Source: Castellaniella sp035707805 (GTDB taxonomy: Bacteria > Pseudomonadota > Gammaproteobacteria > Burkholderiales > Burkholderiaceae_B). Taken from it: a stretch of 64,000 nucleotides of DNA. The notes beneath the pieces are model-generated. The model was given only the letters and a program-made list of their open reading frames with translations, searched no databases and was not told the DNA's origin. This document shows positions 44,266 through 52,995 of this stretch, in pieces; within the stretch, counting starts at the first letter, position 1, and every line of letters begins with the position of its first letter. Location: positions 1 to 64,000 of the forward strand of contig DASSTS010000049.1 of NCBI GenBank assembly GCA_035707805.1, read 5' to 3'. A program made the position numbers and the translations under genes.

Positions 44266-44280
44266 GCCGTCTCCCGTGAA

Positions 44281-45108
44281 TCAGGCCAGCCAGCGCTTGC
44301 GCCGGCGATAGAATTTGGTGTCGCGGAAACTGGTGCGGCCGGCCCCGGAGACGCCCAGGTAGAACTCCTTGACGTCCTCGTTTTCCGCCAGCGCGCGGGC
44401 GGCGCCGTCCATCATGACGCGGCCGTTCTCCAGGATGTAGCCGTAGTCCGCGTATCGCAGCGCGACATTGGTGTTCTGTTCCGCCAGCAGAAAGCTCACG
44501 CCCTCGCGCTGGTTCAGGTCGCGCACGATCTCGAAGATCTCCTCGACGATCTGCGGCGCCAGGCCCATGGACGGCTCGTCGAGCAGGATCATGCGCGGAT
44601 TGGCCATCAGCGCCCGCCCGATGGCGGCCATCTGCTGCTCGCCGCCCGAGGTGTAGCCCGCCTGGCTCTTGCGGCGTTGCTTCAGGCGCGGGAAATACTG
44701 GTAGACCCGGTCCAGGGCGGTGTTCAGTTCGCCCCGGCCCAGGTTCCGGGTATAGGCGCCCGTCAGCAGGTTTTCCTCGATGCTGAGGTGGGCGAAGCAA
44801 TGGCGGCCTTCCATGACCTGGATCACGCCGCGCTGCACCAGGTCCGCCGGCGACAGCGACTCGATGCGTTCGCCCCGGTAGTCGATGCTGCCTTTGGTGA
44901 CCTCGCCGCGCTCGCCGCGCAGCAGGTTGGAGATCGCCCTCAGGGTGGTGGTCTTGCCGGCCCCGTTGGCGCCCAGCAAGGCCACGATCCGCCCCTCGGG
45001 CACGCTGAGGGACACGCCTTTCAGCACCAGGATGACATGGTTGTAGATGACCTCGATGCCATTGACGTTCAACAAGACGGCGGGCTCGGCAGCCTGTGGG
45101 CTTTCCAT
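44281..45108 (-). CDS. livF: LIV-type ABC transporter ATP-binding protein (LivF-like)
   Basis: One of two ATPases of the first importer. Walker A is GANGAGKTT near residue 44, the signature is TSGGEQQMAAIGRAL near 150, and Walker B is MILLDEPSMGLAPQ near 171. The 275-residue length is longer than usual because of a basic C-terminal tail (FRDTKFYRRRKRWLA). ATG 45108 has AGGAGA about 7 nt upstream and is preferred over 45150. It lies between the binding-protein gene and the PaaK-like gene. Confidence 0.92.
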   Translation of the reverse strand: MESPQAAEPAVLLNVNGIEVIYNHVILVLKGVSLSVPEGRIVALLGANGAGKTTTLRAISNLLRGERGEVTKGSIDYRGERIESLSPADLVQRGVIQVMEGRHCFAHLSIEENLLTGAYTRNLGRGELNTALDRVYQYFPRLKQRRKSQAGYTSGGEQQMAAIGRALMANPRMILLDEPSMGLAPQIVEEIFEIVRDLNQREGVSFLLAEQNTNVALRYADYGYILENGRVMMDGAARALAENEDVKEFYLGVSGAGRTSFRDTKFYRRRKRWLA

Positions 45109-45153
45109 GAATCTTCTCCTGGGGGCCAGGCATGCGCCCGGCCCCGGCACGGC

Positions 45154-46485
45154 TTACTCGGCTGCACAATCCCGCACGGGCAGTTTCTTTTCCGTGGCGT
45201 ATTTTTCACCCAGGGACTGCACCAGCGGCTTGATGTATTTCGGGTCGGACTGATACCAGTCGGACACGACGTTGAACTTCTTGCCGTCCCACTGGATGAT
45301 CCGCGCCCAGTCCGTGCCCATGTGGTTCTCGCACGAGGTCTTGACCGGACGCATCAGCTTGGCGAAACCGAGTTTCTCCAGACGGGCCTCGTCCAGATTC
45401 AGGTTTTCATAACCCCAGCGCACCTGCTCGGGCGTCATCGCCTTGCCCTTGCCGAATTTCTCCTGGGCCGTGCGGATGGCCTCGACCTGCAGCATGGAAA
45501 TCATCATGCCGCGCGTGTAGGCGATGGACCCGAAGGTCTTGCCGTCCTTGTCGGCGCCCTGGCCCTTGTCGTAGACGTACTTCTTGACGTCCTCGTGCAC
45601 GCGGCCGTGTTCGGCGCTGTTCTGGATGGTGATGCCGTGATAGCCCTTGGCCGTATCGCCCAGGTCGGCCACGTCGGTTTCCGAGCTGGCCCACCAGATG
45701 CCGTACATCTTGTCGCGCGGATAACCCACCGCCTGAGCCTCGCGGATGGCGGTCGGCGTCATGATGCCGGCGCTTTGCAGCAGGACGAAGTCGGGGCGGT
45801 TCTTGCGGATCTGCAGCCAGGTGGATTTCTGCTCCACACCGGGGGCGGCCACGGGATACACCTGCAGTTCGAAGCCGTTGTCCTTGGCGCGTTCTTCCAG
45901 CAGGGGGATGGGTTCCTTGCCGAACGGCGAGTCGTGGTAGATCAGGGCGATCTTCTTGCCCTTGAGCTTGTCCACGCCGCCCAGGTTCTTCGCAATGTCC
46001 TGGATGATGGAATCGTAGGCGGTCCAGTAATTGCCCAGCAGCGGGAAGTTCCATTTGAACACCCGGCCATCGGCCGATTGCGACAGGCCGTAGCCCACCG
46101 TCACGACGGAACGGCCGTCCACCATGGCCTTGTCGGTCACGGCAAAGGTGATGCCGGTGGATTGCGTGTCGTATCCCGTCGCGCCGCCGAACTTGTCCTT
46201 CAGGCGCTCGTAGCATTCCACGCCCTTGTCCGTGGAGTAGGCGGTTTCGCATTCCTCGTAGACGATCTTGACGCCATTGACCCCGCCGTCACGCTCGTTG
46301 ACGAGCTTCAGGTAGTCCAGCTTGCCGTTGGCCCAGGGGATGCCCAGCGGCGCGAACGACCCCGTGCGATATACCAGCAGGGGAATGAAATTCTCTTCAG
46401 CGGCCTGGGCGGTGCTGGCGACGCCCGCCAGCCCGGCGGCGGTCATCACGACGGCCGCCGTGGCCTTGGTCAATGCATGTTTCAT
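45154..46485 (-). CDS. Periplasmic substrate-binding protein of LIV-type importer 1
   Basis: Exported binding protein of 443 residues (signal peptide about 1-28, ending STAQA) with the periplasmic-binding-protein type I fold (Peripla_BP_6). It starts AEENFIPLLVYRTGSFAPLG and contains cysteines (CETAYSTDKGVECYERL, ENHMGTDW region) that may form disulfides. LIV family members bind amino acids but also aromatic acids, fatty acids and amides. The two ligase-like genes in this operon suggest a carboxylic acid, not an amino acid. A strong AGGAGG lies 8 nt before the ATG, fitting high expression. Confidence 0.92.
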   Translation of the reverse strand: MKHALTKATAAVVMTAAGLAGVASTAQAAEENFIPLLVYRTGSFAPLGIPWANGKLDYLKLVNERDGGVNGVKIVYEECETAYSTDKGVECYERLKDKFGGATGYDTQSTGITFAVTDKAMVDGRSVVTVGYGLSQSADGRVFKWNFPLLGNYWTAYDSIIQDIAKNLGGVDKLKGKKIALIYHDSPFGKEPIPLLEERAKDNGFELQVYPVAAPGVEQKSTWLQIRKNRPDFVLLQSAGIMTPTAIREAQAVGYPRDKMYGIWWASSETDVADLGDTAKGYHGITIQNSAEHGRVHEDVKKYVYDKGQGADKDGKTFGSIAYTRGMMISMLQVEAIRTAQEKFGKGKAMTPEQVRWGYENLNLDEARLEKLGFAKLMRPVKTSCENHMGTDWARIIQWDGKKFNVVSDWYQSDPKYIKPLVQSLGEKYATEKKLPVRDCAAE

Positions 46486-46527
46486 CTTGAGCTCCTCCTG
46501 GTGCTGATGGCACCTTATTTATGAAAC

Positions 46528-46599
46528 GCATCCGGCTGGATGCATCCCGGGACGACGCCACCGGGACCCGCCGCCGGCACAGGCCCAGGCCTGCGCCGG
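46528..46599. other. Two stem-loops between livM and the binding-protein gene
   Basis: GCATCC/GGATGC with a GGCT loop (46528-46543), and an 11-of-12 inverted repeat CCGGCACAGGCC (46574-46585) with GGCCTGCGCCGG (46588-46599). They occupy the 124-bp gap upstream of the binding-protein gene and may stabilise its mRNA or separate it from the permease message. Confidence 0.45.
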
Positions 46600-46609
46600 A
46601 CCGCGCGCC

Positions 46610-47671
46610 CTAGTGGGGAAACGGCCAGATCCTGAGTTTCTCCTTGGCAATGCTCCACAGCCTGGCCAGGCCGTGCGGCTCCACGATCAGAAAGAACACG
46701 ATCAGGAAGCCGAACACCATGTGTTCGATGTGGGCGGCGACGTCCACGGGGATGGACAGTCCCAGGGTGTGCGGCACGTTGGTCAGCAGCACGGGCACCA
46801 GCACCATGAAGGCCGCCCCGAAGAAGCTGCCGATGACCGAGCCCAGGCCGCCGATGATGATGATGAACAGCAGCTGCAGCGAACGATTCAGGTCGAAGGC
46901 CAGGGGTTCCCAGGACCCCAGGTGGATGTAGGCCCACAGGGCGCCGGCCACGCCGATGATGAAGGAACTGACGGCGAAGGCGGTCAGCTTGGCGTAGACC
47001 GGGCGGATGCCGATGACGGCGGCGGCCACGTCCATGTCGCGGATGGCCATCCACTGCCGGCCGATCGCCCCGCGCACCAGGTTTTTCGTCAGCACGCCGA
47101 TCACCACGACGAAGCACAGCACGAACAGGTATTTCTGGACCGGCGTGACCACCGGCAGGCCGAAGAAATCCAGGGCCGGGACGGACACATTGCCCGAGGT
47201 CGAATAATTGGTGAAATACGGAATGCGCAGAAAGGCCCAGTCCATGAAGAACTGCGCCGCCAGCGTGGTCACGGCCAGGTACAGGCCGCGGATGCGCAGG
47301 CTGGGCACGCCGAACACCACGCCGGCCAGCGTGGCGAACACGCCCCCCAGCAGGATCTGGAAGATCAGGGGCAGGTCCAGGCGCACGCCGAAATTCCAGG
47401 CGGCATAGGCGCCCACGGCCATGAAGGCCCCCGAGCCGATGGAGATCTGGCCGCAATAGCCCACCAGGACGTTCAGGCCGATGGCCGCCAGCGACAGGAT
47501 CAGGAAGGGAATGAGAATGGCCTGCAGCCAATATTCCGACGCCACGGCCGGCACGCCGGCGAAGGCCGCCGCCAGCACGAGCGCCATGAACCGGCGGTCC
47601 TGGCGGATCGGGAAGATCTGCTGGTCGGACCGGTACGTGCTCTTGAACTGGCCGTTTTCACGATAGAACAT
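46610..47671 (-). CDS. livM: LIV-type ABC transporter permease (LivM-like)
   Basis: Inner-membrane permease of 353 residues with about eight to ten hydrophobic segments. The family stretch LNVLVGYCGQISIGSGAFMAVGAY near residue 66-89 and the ATPase-contact loop RDMDVAAAVIGI near 214 are present. It forms the pore with LivH. The N-terminus has a 28-residue hydrophilic extension (MFYRENGQFKSTYRSDQQIF...). It starts about 28 nt after the livH stop. Confidence 0.93.
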   Translation of the reverse strand: MFYRENGQFKSTYRSDQQIFPIRQDRRFMALVLAAAFAGVPAVASEYWLQAILIPFLILSLAAIGLNVLVGYCGQISIGSGAFMAVGAYAAWNFGVRLDLPLIFQILLGGVFATLAGVVFGVPSLRIRGLYLAVTTLAAQFFMDWAFLRIPYFTNYSTSGNVSVPALDFFGLPVVTPVQKYLFVLCFVVVIGVLTKNLVRGAIGRQWMAIRDMDVAAAVIGIRPVYAKLTAFAVSSFIIGVAGALWAYIHLGSWEPLAFDLNRSLQLLFIIIIGGLGSVIGSFFGAAFMVLVPVLLTNVPHTLGLSIPVDVAAHIEHMVFGFLIVFFLIVEPHGLARLWSIAKEKLRIWPFPH

Positions 47672-47699
47672 GGATGTGGTCTCCCCCGGATCCGGACCG

Positions 47700-48629
47700 T
47701 CAGACCCGGTCGATGATTTTTTCGCCGAACAGGCCCTGCGGCCGGAACAGCAGGAACACCAGCGACAGCACGTACGCGAACCAGATCTCGATGCCGCCGC
47801 CCACGAAGGGCCCCAGGTAGACCTCGGACAGTTTTTCGCCCACGCCGATGATGAGGCCGCCCACGATGGCGCCCGGCACCGAGGTCAGTCCCCCCAGGAT
47901 GACCACCGGCAGCGCGCGCAGCGCGGCCGTGGACAGCGTGAACTGCACGCCGAATTTAGAGCCCCAGACGATCCCGGTGACCAGGGCCACCAGCCCCGCC
48001 ACCGTCCAGACCACCACCCAGATGCGGTTCAGCGGAATGCCCACCGACTGCGCGGCCTGGTGGTCGTCGGCCACCGCCCGCAGCGCCCGCCCCACCGTGG
48101 TGTACTGGAAGAAGAACGCCAGCACCGCCACCAGCACGGCCGCGACCACAGCCGCGGTCAGGTCTTCCAGGCTGACCAGCACCCCGCCCTCGAAGACCGT
48201 GTCCAGGATGAAGACCGGGTCCTTGGGCATGCCGACGTCGATGGAATACACCGAGCTGCCGAACAGGATCTGCCCGATGCCGTCCAGGAAATAGCTGATG
48301 CCGATGGTAGCCATGAGCAGCGTCGTGGCCTCTTGATTGACCAAGTGGCGCAGCACCCAGCGCTCGACCAGCACGGCGATCAGCCACATGAAGGCGGCGC
48401 TGAGCGCGAAGGCCAGCAGGTTGGACAGCCAGAGGGAATCGCCGCCCAGCCAGGCATCGATCCAGCCCGACAGGCGCGCCATCGCCAGCGCGGCAATCAG
48501 CACCATGGCGCCCTGCGCGAAATTGAAGACCCCCGAGGCCTTGAAGATCAGCACGAAGCCCAGCGCGACCAGGGCGTACAGCATGCCGCTCATCAGGCCG
48601 CCGATCATGGTTTCCAGAAAGAATGCCAT
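47700..48629 (-). CDS. livH: LIV-type ABC transporter permease (LivH-like)
   Basis: Inner-membrane permease of 309 residues, typical LivH length. It opens with ETMIGGLMSGMLYALVALGFVLIFKASGVFNFAQGAM, the conserved LivH N-terminus. The EAA-like loop for ATPase contact is RAVADDHQAAQSVGI near 196. It starts 9 nt after the livG stop on the minus strand. Confidence 0.94.
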   Translation of the reverse strand: MAFFLETMIGGLMSGMLYALVALGFVLIFKASGVFNFAQGAMVLIAALAMARLSGWIDAWLGGDSLWLSNLLAFALSAAFMWLIAVLVERWVLRHLVNQEATTLLMATIGISYFLDGIGQILFGSSVYSIDVGMPKDPVFILDTVFEGGVLVSLEDLTAAVVAAVLVAVLAFFFQYTTVGRALRAVADDHQAAQSVGIPLNRIWVVVWTVAGLVALVTGIVWGSKFGVQFTLSTAALRALPVVILGGLTSVPGAIVGGLIIGVGEKLSEVYLGPFVGGGIEIWFAYVLSLVFLLFRPQGLFGEKIIDRV

Positions 48630-48638
48630 GCCGTTCCC

Positions 48639-49478
48639 CTAGTGGCTGGTGCCCAGATAGGCGCGGACGACCTCGGGGTCGCCGCGCACCTGGTCCGGCG
48701 CGCCGTCGCCGATCTTGCGGCCGTAGTCCAGCACCACGACCCGGTCGGAAATGTCCATGACCACGCCCATGTCGTGCTCGATCAGGACGATGGTGGTGCC
48801 GAACTCGTCGTTGACGTCCAGGATGTAGCGGCTCATGTCCTGCTTTTCCTCGATGTTCATGCCGGCCATCGGCTCGTCCAGCAGCAGGATGCGGGGCTCC
48901 ATCGCCAGCGCGCGGCCCAGGTCCACGCGTTTCTGCAGGCCATAGGGCAGCCGCCCGACCGGCGTCTTGCGCCAGGCCTGGATCTCGAGGAAGTCGATGA
49001 TGTTCTCGACGAACTCGCGGTGGGCGATTTCCTCGCGCTCGGCCGCGCCCAGGCGCAGGGCCTGGGCCAGCACGCCGCTCTTCATGCGCAGGTTGCGCCC
49101 CGTCATGATGTTGTCCAGCACGCTCATGCCCTTGAAGAGCGCCAGGTTCTGGAAGGTGCGGGCGATGCCCATTTCCGCGGCGCGGCGGGGGTTCATGCGG
49201 TTGAACTGCTGGTCCTGCAGCAGGATGCGGCCTTCCTGGGGCGTGTAGACGCCGTTGATGACGTTGAGCATCGAGCTCTTGCCCGCGCCGTTGGGGCCGA
49301 TGATCGCGCGGATCTCGTGCTCGCGCACGTCGAAGGAGATGTCGGTCAGGGCCTTGACCCCGCCGAAAGACAGCGAGATGTGCTGCAGGTCCAGGATCAC
49401 CGGGCCGATCCGGCCGGCACGCGGCGAATCCGCCGCCAGCGCGTCGTCCGGGATTGCGTCCATCGTGGTTTCGCTCAT
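48639..49478 (-). CDS. livG: LIV-type ABC transporter ATP-binding protein (LivG-like)
   Basis: ATPase of 279 residues with Walker A GPNGAGKSS near 65, the LivG insert RTFQNLALFKGMSVLDNIM near 111-129, a short signature region LPYGLQKRVDLGRAL near 180, and Walker B ILLLDEPMAGMN near 200. The signature begins LPYG instead of LSGG, as is common in LivG proteins. It abuts the acyl-CoA ligase gene with no spacer. Confidence 0.93.
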   Translation of the reverse strand: MSETTMDAIPDDALAADSPRAGRIGPVILDLQHISLSFGGVKALTDISFDVREHEIRAIIGPNGAGKSSMLNVINGVYTPQEGRILLQDQQFNRMNPRRAAEMGIARTFQNLALFKGMSVLDNIMTGRNLRMKSGVLAQALRLGAAEREEIAHREFVENIIDFLEIQAWRKTPVGRLPYGLQKRVDLGRALAMEPRILLLDEPMAGMNIEEKQDMSRYILDVNDEFGTTIVLIEHDMGVVMDISDRVVVLDYGRKIGDGAPDQVRGDPEVVRAYLGTSH

Positions 49479-51440
49479 TCAGGCCACCTTCCGCAGGGGT
49501 TCGGACGCGCCGACCGCGGCCGGCTCGATGCGCAGGTCGGCCGCGATGCGCCCGACGCGGCCATCCTCGAACTTGACCTCGGTCTCGATGTACTGGCGGC
49601 TGCGCCCGGCGAACAGGGCCTCGACCAGCACGGCGTATTTCTGGGCGATGAAGGCACGTCGGACCTTGCGCGTGCGGGTGAGTTCGTCATCGTCGGGGTC
49701 CAGTTCCTTGTGGAGGATCAGGAAGCGCGCCACCTGGGAGGCGGCCATCTTCGGATCCCCCGCCAGGTCGCGGTTGACCTGCTCGACGCAGTCGCGGATC
49801 AGGGCGTAGACCTCGTCCTTTGACGCCAGGTCGGTGTAGCCGGCGTAGGGCAGGCCGCGGCGTTCGGCCCAGTTGCCGACCGCCTCGAGGTCGATGTTGA
49901 TGAAGGCGCAGACCTCGGGACGGTCCGCGCCGAAGGCCACCACCTCTTTGATGAAGGGAAAGAACTTCAGCTTGTTCTCGATGTACTTGGGGGCGAACAG
50001 GCTGCCGTCGGACAGGCGGCCGACGTCCTTGGCCCGGTCGATGATCTTGAGCTGCCCGTCCGCGTCCAGGTAGCCGGCGTCGCCCGTGTGGTACCAGCCG
50101 TCCTCGGTATAGGATTCGGCCGTCGCCTGGGGATTGCGGTAGTAGCCGGTGAACAGGCCGGGGCTGCGCAGCTGGATCTCGCCGTTGTCGGCCACCCGGA
50201 TGTCCACGCCCTCGCAGGGCGGACCGACCGTGTCGTCGCGCACCTGGCCGTTGGCCTGCACGCACACGAACACCGAGGTCTCGGTGGACCCGTACAGCTG
50301 CTTCAGGTTGATGCCGATGGACCGGTAGAACACGAACAGGTCCGGGCCGATGGCCTCGCCTGCGGTATAGGCGACGCGCACGCGGCTCATGCCCAGCGTG
50401 TTGCGCAACGGCCCGTAGATCAGGAGGTCGCCCAGCGCGTATTTCAGGCGGTCCCAGGCGCCGACCGAGCCGTCGCGGTCCAGCACGTGCGTGCCCACCC
50501 GCCGCGCCAGCCCCATCGCGCGGTGGAACAGCCAGCGCTTGAATCGCCCGGCGTCCTCCATGCGGATCATGACGTGGGTCAGCAGGCCTTCGAGCACGCG
50601 GGGCGGCGCGAAATAATAGGTGGGACCGATGTCGCGCATGTCGAGGGACACGGTCTCGGGCGATTCCGGGTGGTTCACGGTAAAGCCCGTGGTCAGGAAC
50701 TGCGTATAGGAGAACATGTTCTGGCCGATCCAGGCCGGCGGCAGGTAGGCCAGCACGTCCTCGCGATCGGTCAGGCCCTCGAAACGCTCGATGGCGCGCG
50801 CCCGGTCGATCAGGGCCCGGTGGCTGAGCACCACGCCCTTGGGCTTGCCGGTCGTGCCCGAGGTATAGAACATCGCCGCGGTGTCGCCCGGGGCGATGGC
50901 AGCCATGCGCTCGTCGATGTCGCGCGGCTGCCGCGCGGCCCGTTCGTCCCCGCGCGCCAGCAGCGCATCCCAGGACATCAGCCGGCCGTCATGGTAGTGG
51001 CGCAGGCCGCGCGGATCGTCGTAGATCAGCGCCCGCAGCGCCGGGGAGCGGTCCGAGACCTCCAGCATCTTGTCCAGCTGTTCCTGGTCCTCGACCACCA
51101 CGACGCCGACCTCGGCGTCCTGCAGCACGAAGGCCATCTCCTCCGCCACGGCATCCTGGTACAGGGGCACCGGGATGGCGCCGATGCACTGCGCCGCCAT
51201 CATGGCCATGTACAGGCGCGGACGGTTTTCCCCCACCACGGCGACGTGCTCGCCGACGGCGACCCCCAGGTCGGCCAGGCCCGAGGCGACACGGCGGACC
51301 TCGCCGGCCACCTGGCCCCAGCTGAGGGTCTGCCAGATGCCCAGGTCCTTTTCACGGATGGCGGGCCGGGAGCCGCGGACCTGGGCGTGATGCATCAGCA
51401 AGGCGGGGAAAGTCACCGCCGCGGCGGATTCCTGTACCAT
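49479..51440 (-). CDS. AMP-binding long-chain acyl-CoA synthetase-like protein
   Basis: Adenylate-forming enzyme of 653 residues that would activate a carboxylic acid to its CoA ester. The ATP loop YTSGTTGKPKGVVLSH near 202, the A5 region QLYGSTETSV near 383, GWYHTGDAGYLDADGQLKIIDRAKD near 451-475 and an intact C-terminal domain are present. It belongs to the long (FadD15-like) subgroup. It heads the importer operon. ATG 51440 has AAGGAG about 6 nt upstream; the open frame to 51476 is unlikely. The acid is not identifiable from sequence. Confidence 0.92.
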   Translation of the reverse strand: MVQESAAAVTFPALLMHHAQVRGSRPAIREKDLGIWQTLSWGQVAGEVRRVASGLADLGVAVGEHVAVVGENRPRLYMAMMAAQCIGAIPVPLYQDAVAEEMAFVLQDAEVGVVVVEDQEQLDKMLEVSDRSPALRALIYDDPRGLRHYHDGRLMSWDALLARGDERAARQPRDIDERMAAIAPGDTAAMFYTSGTTGKPKGVVLSHRALIDRARAIERFEGLTDREDVLAYLPPAWIGQNMFSYTQFLTTGFTVNHPESPETVSLDMRDIGPTYYFAPPRVLEGLLTHVMIRMEDAGRFKRWLFHRAMGLARRVGTHVLDRDGSVGAWDRLKYALGDLLIYGPLRNTLGMSRVRVAYTAGEAIGPDLFVFYRSIGINLKQLYGSTETSVFVCVQANGQVRDDTVGPPCEGVDIRVADNGEIQLRSPGLFTGYYRNPQATAESYTEDGWYHTGDAGYLDADGQLKIIDRAKDVGRLSDGSLFAPKYIENKLKFFPFIKEVVAFGADRPEVCAFINIDLEAVGNWAERRGLPYAGYTDLASKDEVYALIRDCVEQVNRDLAGDPKMAASQVARFLILHKELDPDDDELTRTRKVRRAFIAQKYAVLVEALFAGRSRQYIETEVKFEDGRVGRIAADLRIEPAAVGASEPLRKVA

Positions 51441-51541
51441 GATGTCTCCTTGGCCCGGCGCCGACGCGCGGCGCACCGTGCCGGATAAGACGCCTCTGAC
51501 GGGCGATGAGGGCTAAGGTACAGGGCGCGCACGGACGGAAC

Positions 51542-51557
51542 TGTCGCACATATGACA
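51542..51557. promoter_or_regulatory. Candidate Crp/Fnr-type operator
   Basis: TGTCGCACATATGACA has the TGTC-N8-GACA dyad of Crp/Fnr-family sites. It lies in the 144-bp gap between the ligase/importer operon (minus) and the Crp-like gene (plus), 28 bp before the latter's ATG. The inner bases are only partly symmetrical. Confidence 0.4.
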
Positions 51558-51584
51558 TTCGCATACGATCTAGGGTAATTCCCC

Positions 51585-52259
51585 ATGAATCTGTCACGGT
51601 CCTTGCGGACGCACGCCGCCTGGTTCGATCTCCTGGACGATGCCCAGCAGGCTCGCGTCCTTCGGGACACCACCGTGGCCCAGGTCGAGGCGGGCACCAT
51701 CATCGAGCACAAGGGCGTGGTGGCCGGCGCCTGGATCGGCGTCCTGGAGGGCCTCATCAAGGTGTCGGTGGGCAATGCGGACGGCAAGCTCGCCTCGCTG
51801 ACCGGCGTGCCGGCCGGCGGCTGGATCGGCGAGGGATCCCTGCTCAAGCGCGAAGCCCGCAAGTACGACATCATCGCGCTGCGCCGCAGCGTCATCGCCC
51901 GCCTGCGCGGCGATACGTTCGACTGGCTGCTCGACAGCAGCATTCCCTTCAACCGCTTCCTGCTGCACCAGCTGAACGAGCGCGTGGCGCAGTTCATCGG
52001 CAAGGCCGAACACGACCGCCTGCTGGCGCCGGACGCACGGGTCGCCCGCTGCCTGGCGGAACTGTTCAATCCCCTGCTCTATCCGGGCAATTCCTCGCGC
52101 CTGGAGATCACGCAGGAGGAAATCGGCTATCTGGCGCGCATCTCGCGCCAGCGCACCAACCGGGCCTTGCAGGCCCTGGAATCCGCCGGCCTGCTCAAGG
52201 TCGAATACGGCGCCGTCCAGGTCATGGACCTGGACGGGCTGAAGCACTACGAGGTGTAG
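51585..52259 (+). CDS. Crp/Fnr family transcriptional regulator
   Basis: Regulator of 224 residues with an N-terminal cyclic-nucleotide-binding-like beta-roll (about 20-130) and a C-terminal winged helix (about 150-215) whose recognition region is TQEEIGYLARISRQRTNRALQALE. No Fnr-type N-terminal cysteine cluster is present, and the phosphate-binding cassette is not clearly conserved, so the effector is unknown. It is divergent from the acyl-CoA ligase/LIV operon and is the obvious candidate to control it, perhaps by sensing an acyl-CoA or aromatic ligand. Confidence 0.9.
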   Translation: MNLSRSLRTHAAWFDLLDDAQQARVLRDTTVAQVEAGTIIEHKGVVAGAWIGVLEGLIKVSVGNADGKLASLTGVPAGGWIGEGSLLKREARKYDIIALRRSVIARLRGDTFDWLLDSSIPFNRFLLHQLNERVAQFIGKAEHDRLLAPDARVARCLAELFNPLLYPGNSSRLEITQEEIGYLARISRQRTNRALQALESAGLLKVEYGAVQVMDLDGLKHYEV

Positions 52260-52275
52260 GCGCCCCGACAGCCCA

Positions 52276-52995
52276 CTAGTGGCCGCCCAGGTAGGCGGCG
52301 GCCACCGCCGGGTCGCTGCGCAGCCGCGCCGCCGGGCCCTCGACCGCGATGCGGCCGTTTTCCAGCACGTAGCCGTAGTCCGCGACCGCCAGCGCGGCCG
52401 CCGCGAACTGCTCGACCAGCAGCATCGTGACGCCCTCGCCCTTCAGGCGCGAAATGATGCGGAACACCTCGTCCACCAGGATGGGCGCCAGGCCCATCGA
52501 AGGCTCGTCCAGCAGGATGACCTCGGGATTCAGCATCACCGCACGCGCCATGGCCAGCATCTGCTGCTCGCCGCCCGACAGGGTGCCGGCAAGCTGGGTG
52601 CGGCGCTCTTTCAGGCGCGGGAACAGTTCCAGCGCCCGGCCCAGGTCGTGATCGACGTCGCCGCGCGACCGGCTGCCGGTCAGGCGCGGGAAGGCGCCCA
52701 GCAGCAGGTTGTCCGTGACGCTGAGCGTCGGGAAGACCCGCCGGCCCTCGGGGGAATGCGCCAGGCCCAGGCGGGCGATCCGGTGGGACTCCAGCCCCTG
52801 GATCTGGCGCCCGCCCAGGGTGATCGTGCCCGCCGAGGGCCGCAGCATCCCGGACACCGCCTTCATGGTGGTGGTCTTGCCGGCCCCGTTGGACCCGATC
52901 AGCGTGACGACCTTGCCGGCAGGGACTTCCAGGCTGATGCCGTGCAGCACCTTGACCTTGCCATAGCCGGCTTCCAGTTTCTCGATTTTCAGCAT
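52276..52995 (-). CDS. livF: LIV-type ABC transporter ATP-binding protein (LivF-like), importer 2
   Basis: ATPase of 239 residues, the normal LivF length. Walker A is GSNGAGKTT near 36, signature LSGGEQQMLAMARAV near 138, Walker B VILLDEPSMGLAPI near 158. The start overlaps the fused permease-ATPase gene by 7 nt. It is the last gene of the second importer operon and faces the Crp-like gene tail to tail, with 16 bp between the stops. Confidence 0.94.
   Translation of the reverse strand: MLKIEKLEAGYGKVKVLHGISLEVPAGKVVTLIGSNGAGKTTTMKAVSGMLRPSAGTITLGGRQIQGLESHRIARLGLAHSPEGRRVFPTLSVTDNLLLGAFPRLTGSRSRGDVDHDLGRALELFPRLKERRTQLAGTLSGGEQQMLAMARAVMLNPEVILLDEPSMGLAPILVDEVFRIISRLKGEGVTMLLVEQFAAAALAVADYGYVLENGRIAVEGPAARLRSDPAVAAAYLGGH

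Noticed and set aside
43159..46524. Plus-strand open frame of 1121 codons antisense to the PaaK-like, livF and binding-protein genes
   Set aside because: The minus-strand frames are clear family members with ribosome sites and signal peptides. The antisense product is His/Gly/Arg-rich without domains, as expected from GC-rich codon bias.
47670..49823. Plus-strand open frame of 717 codons antisense to livH, livG and the ligase
   Set aside because: Same GC-bias shadow; no recognisable motif and no ribosome site.
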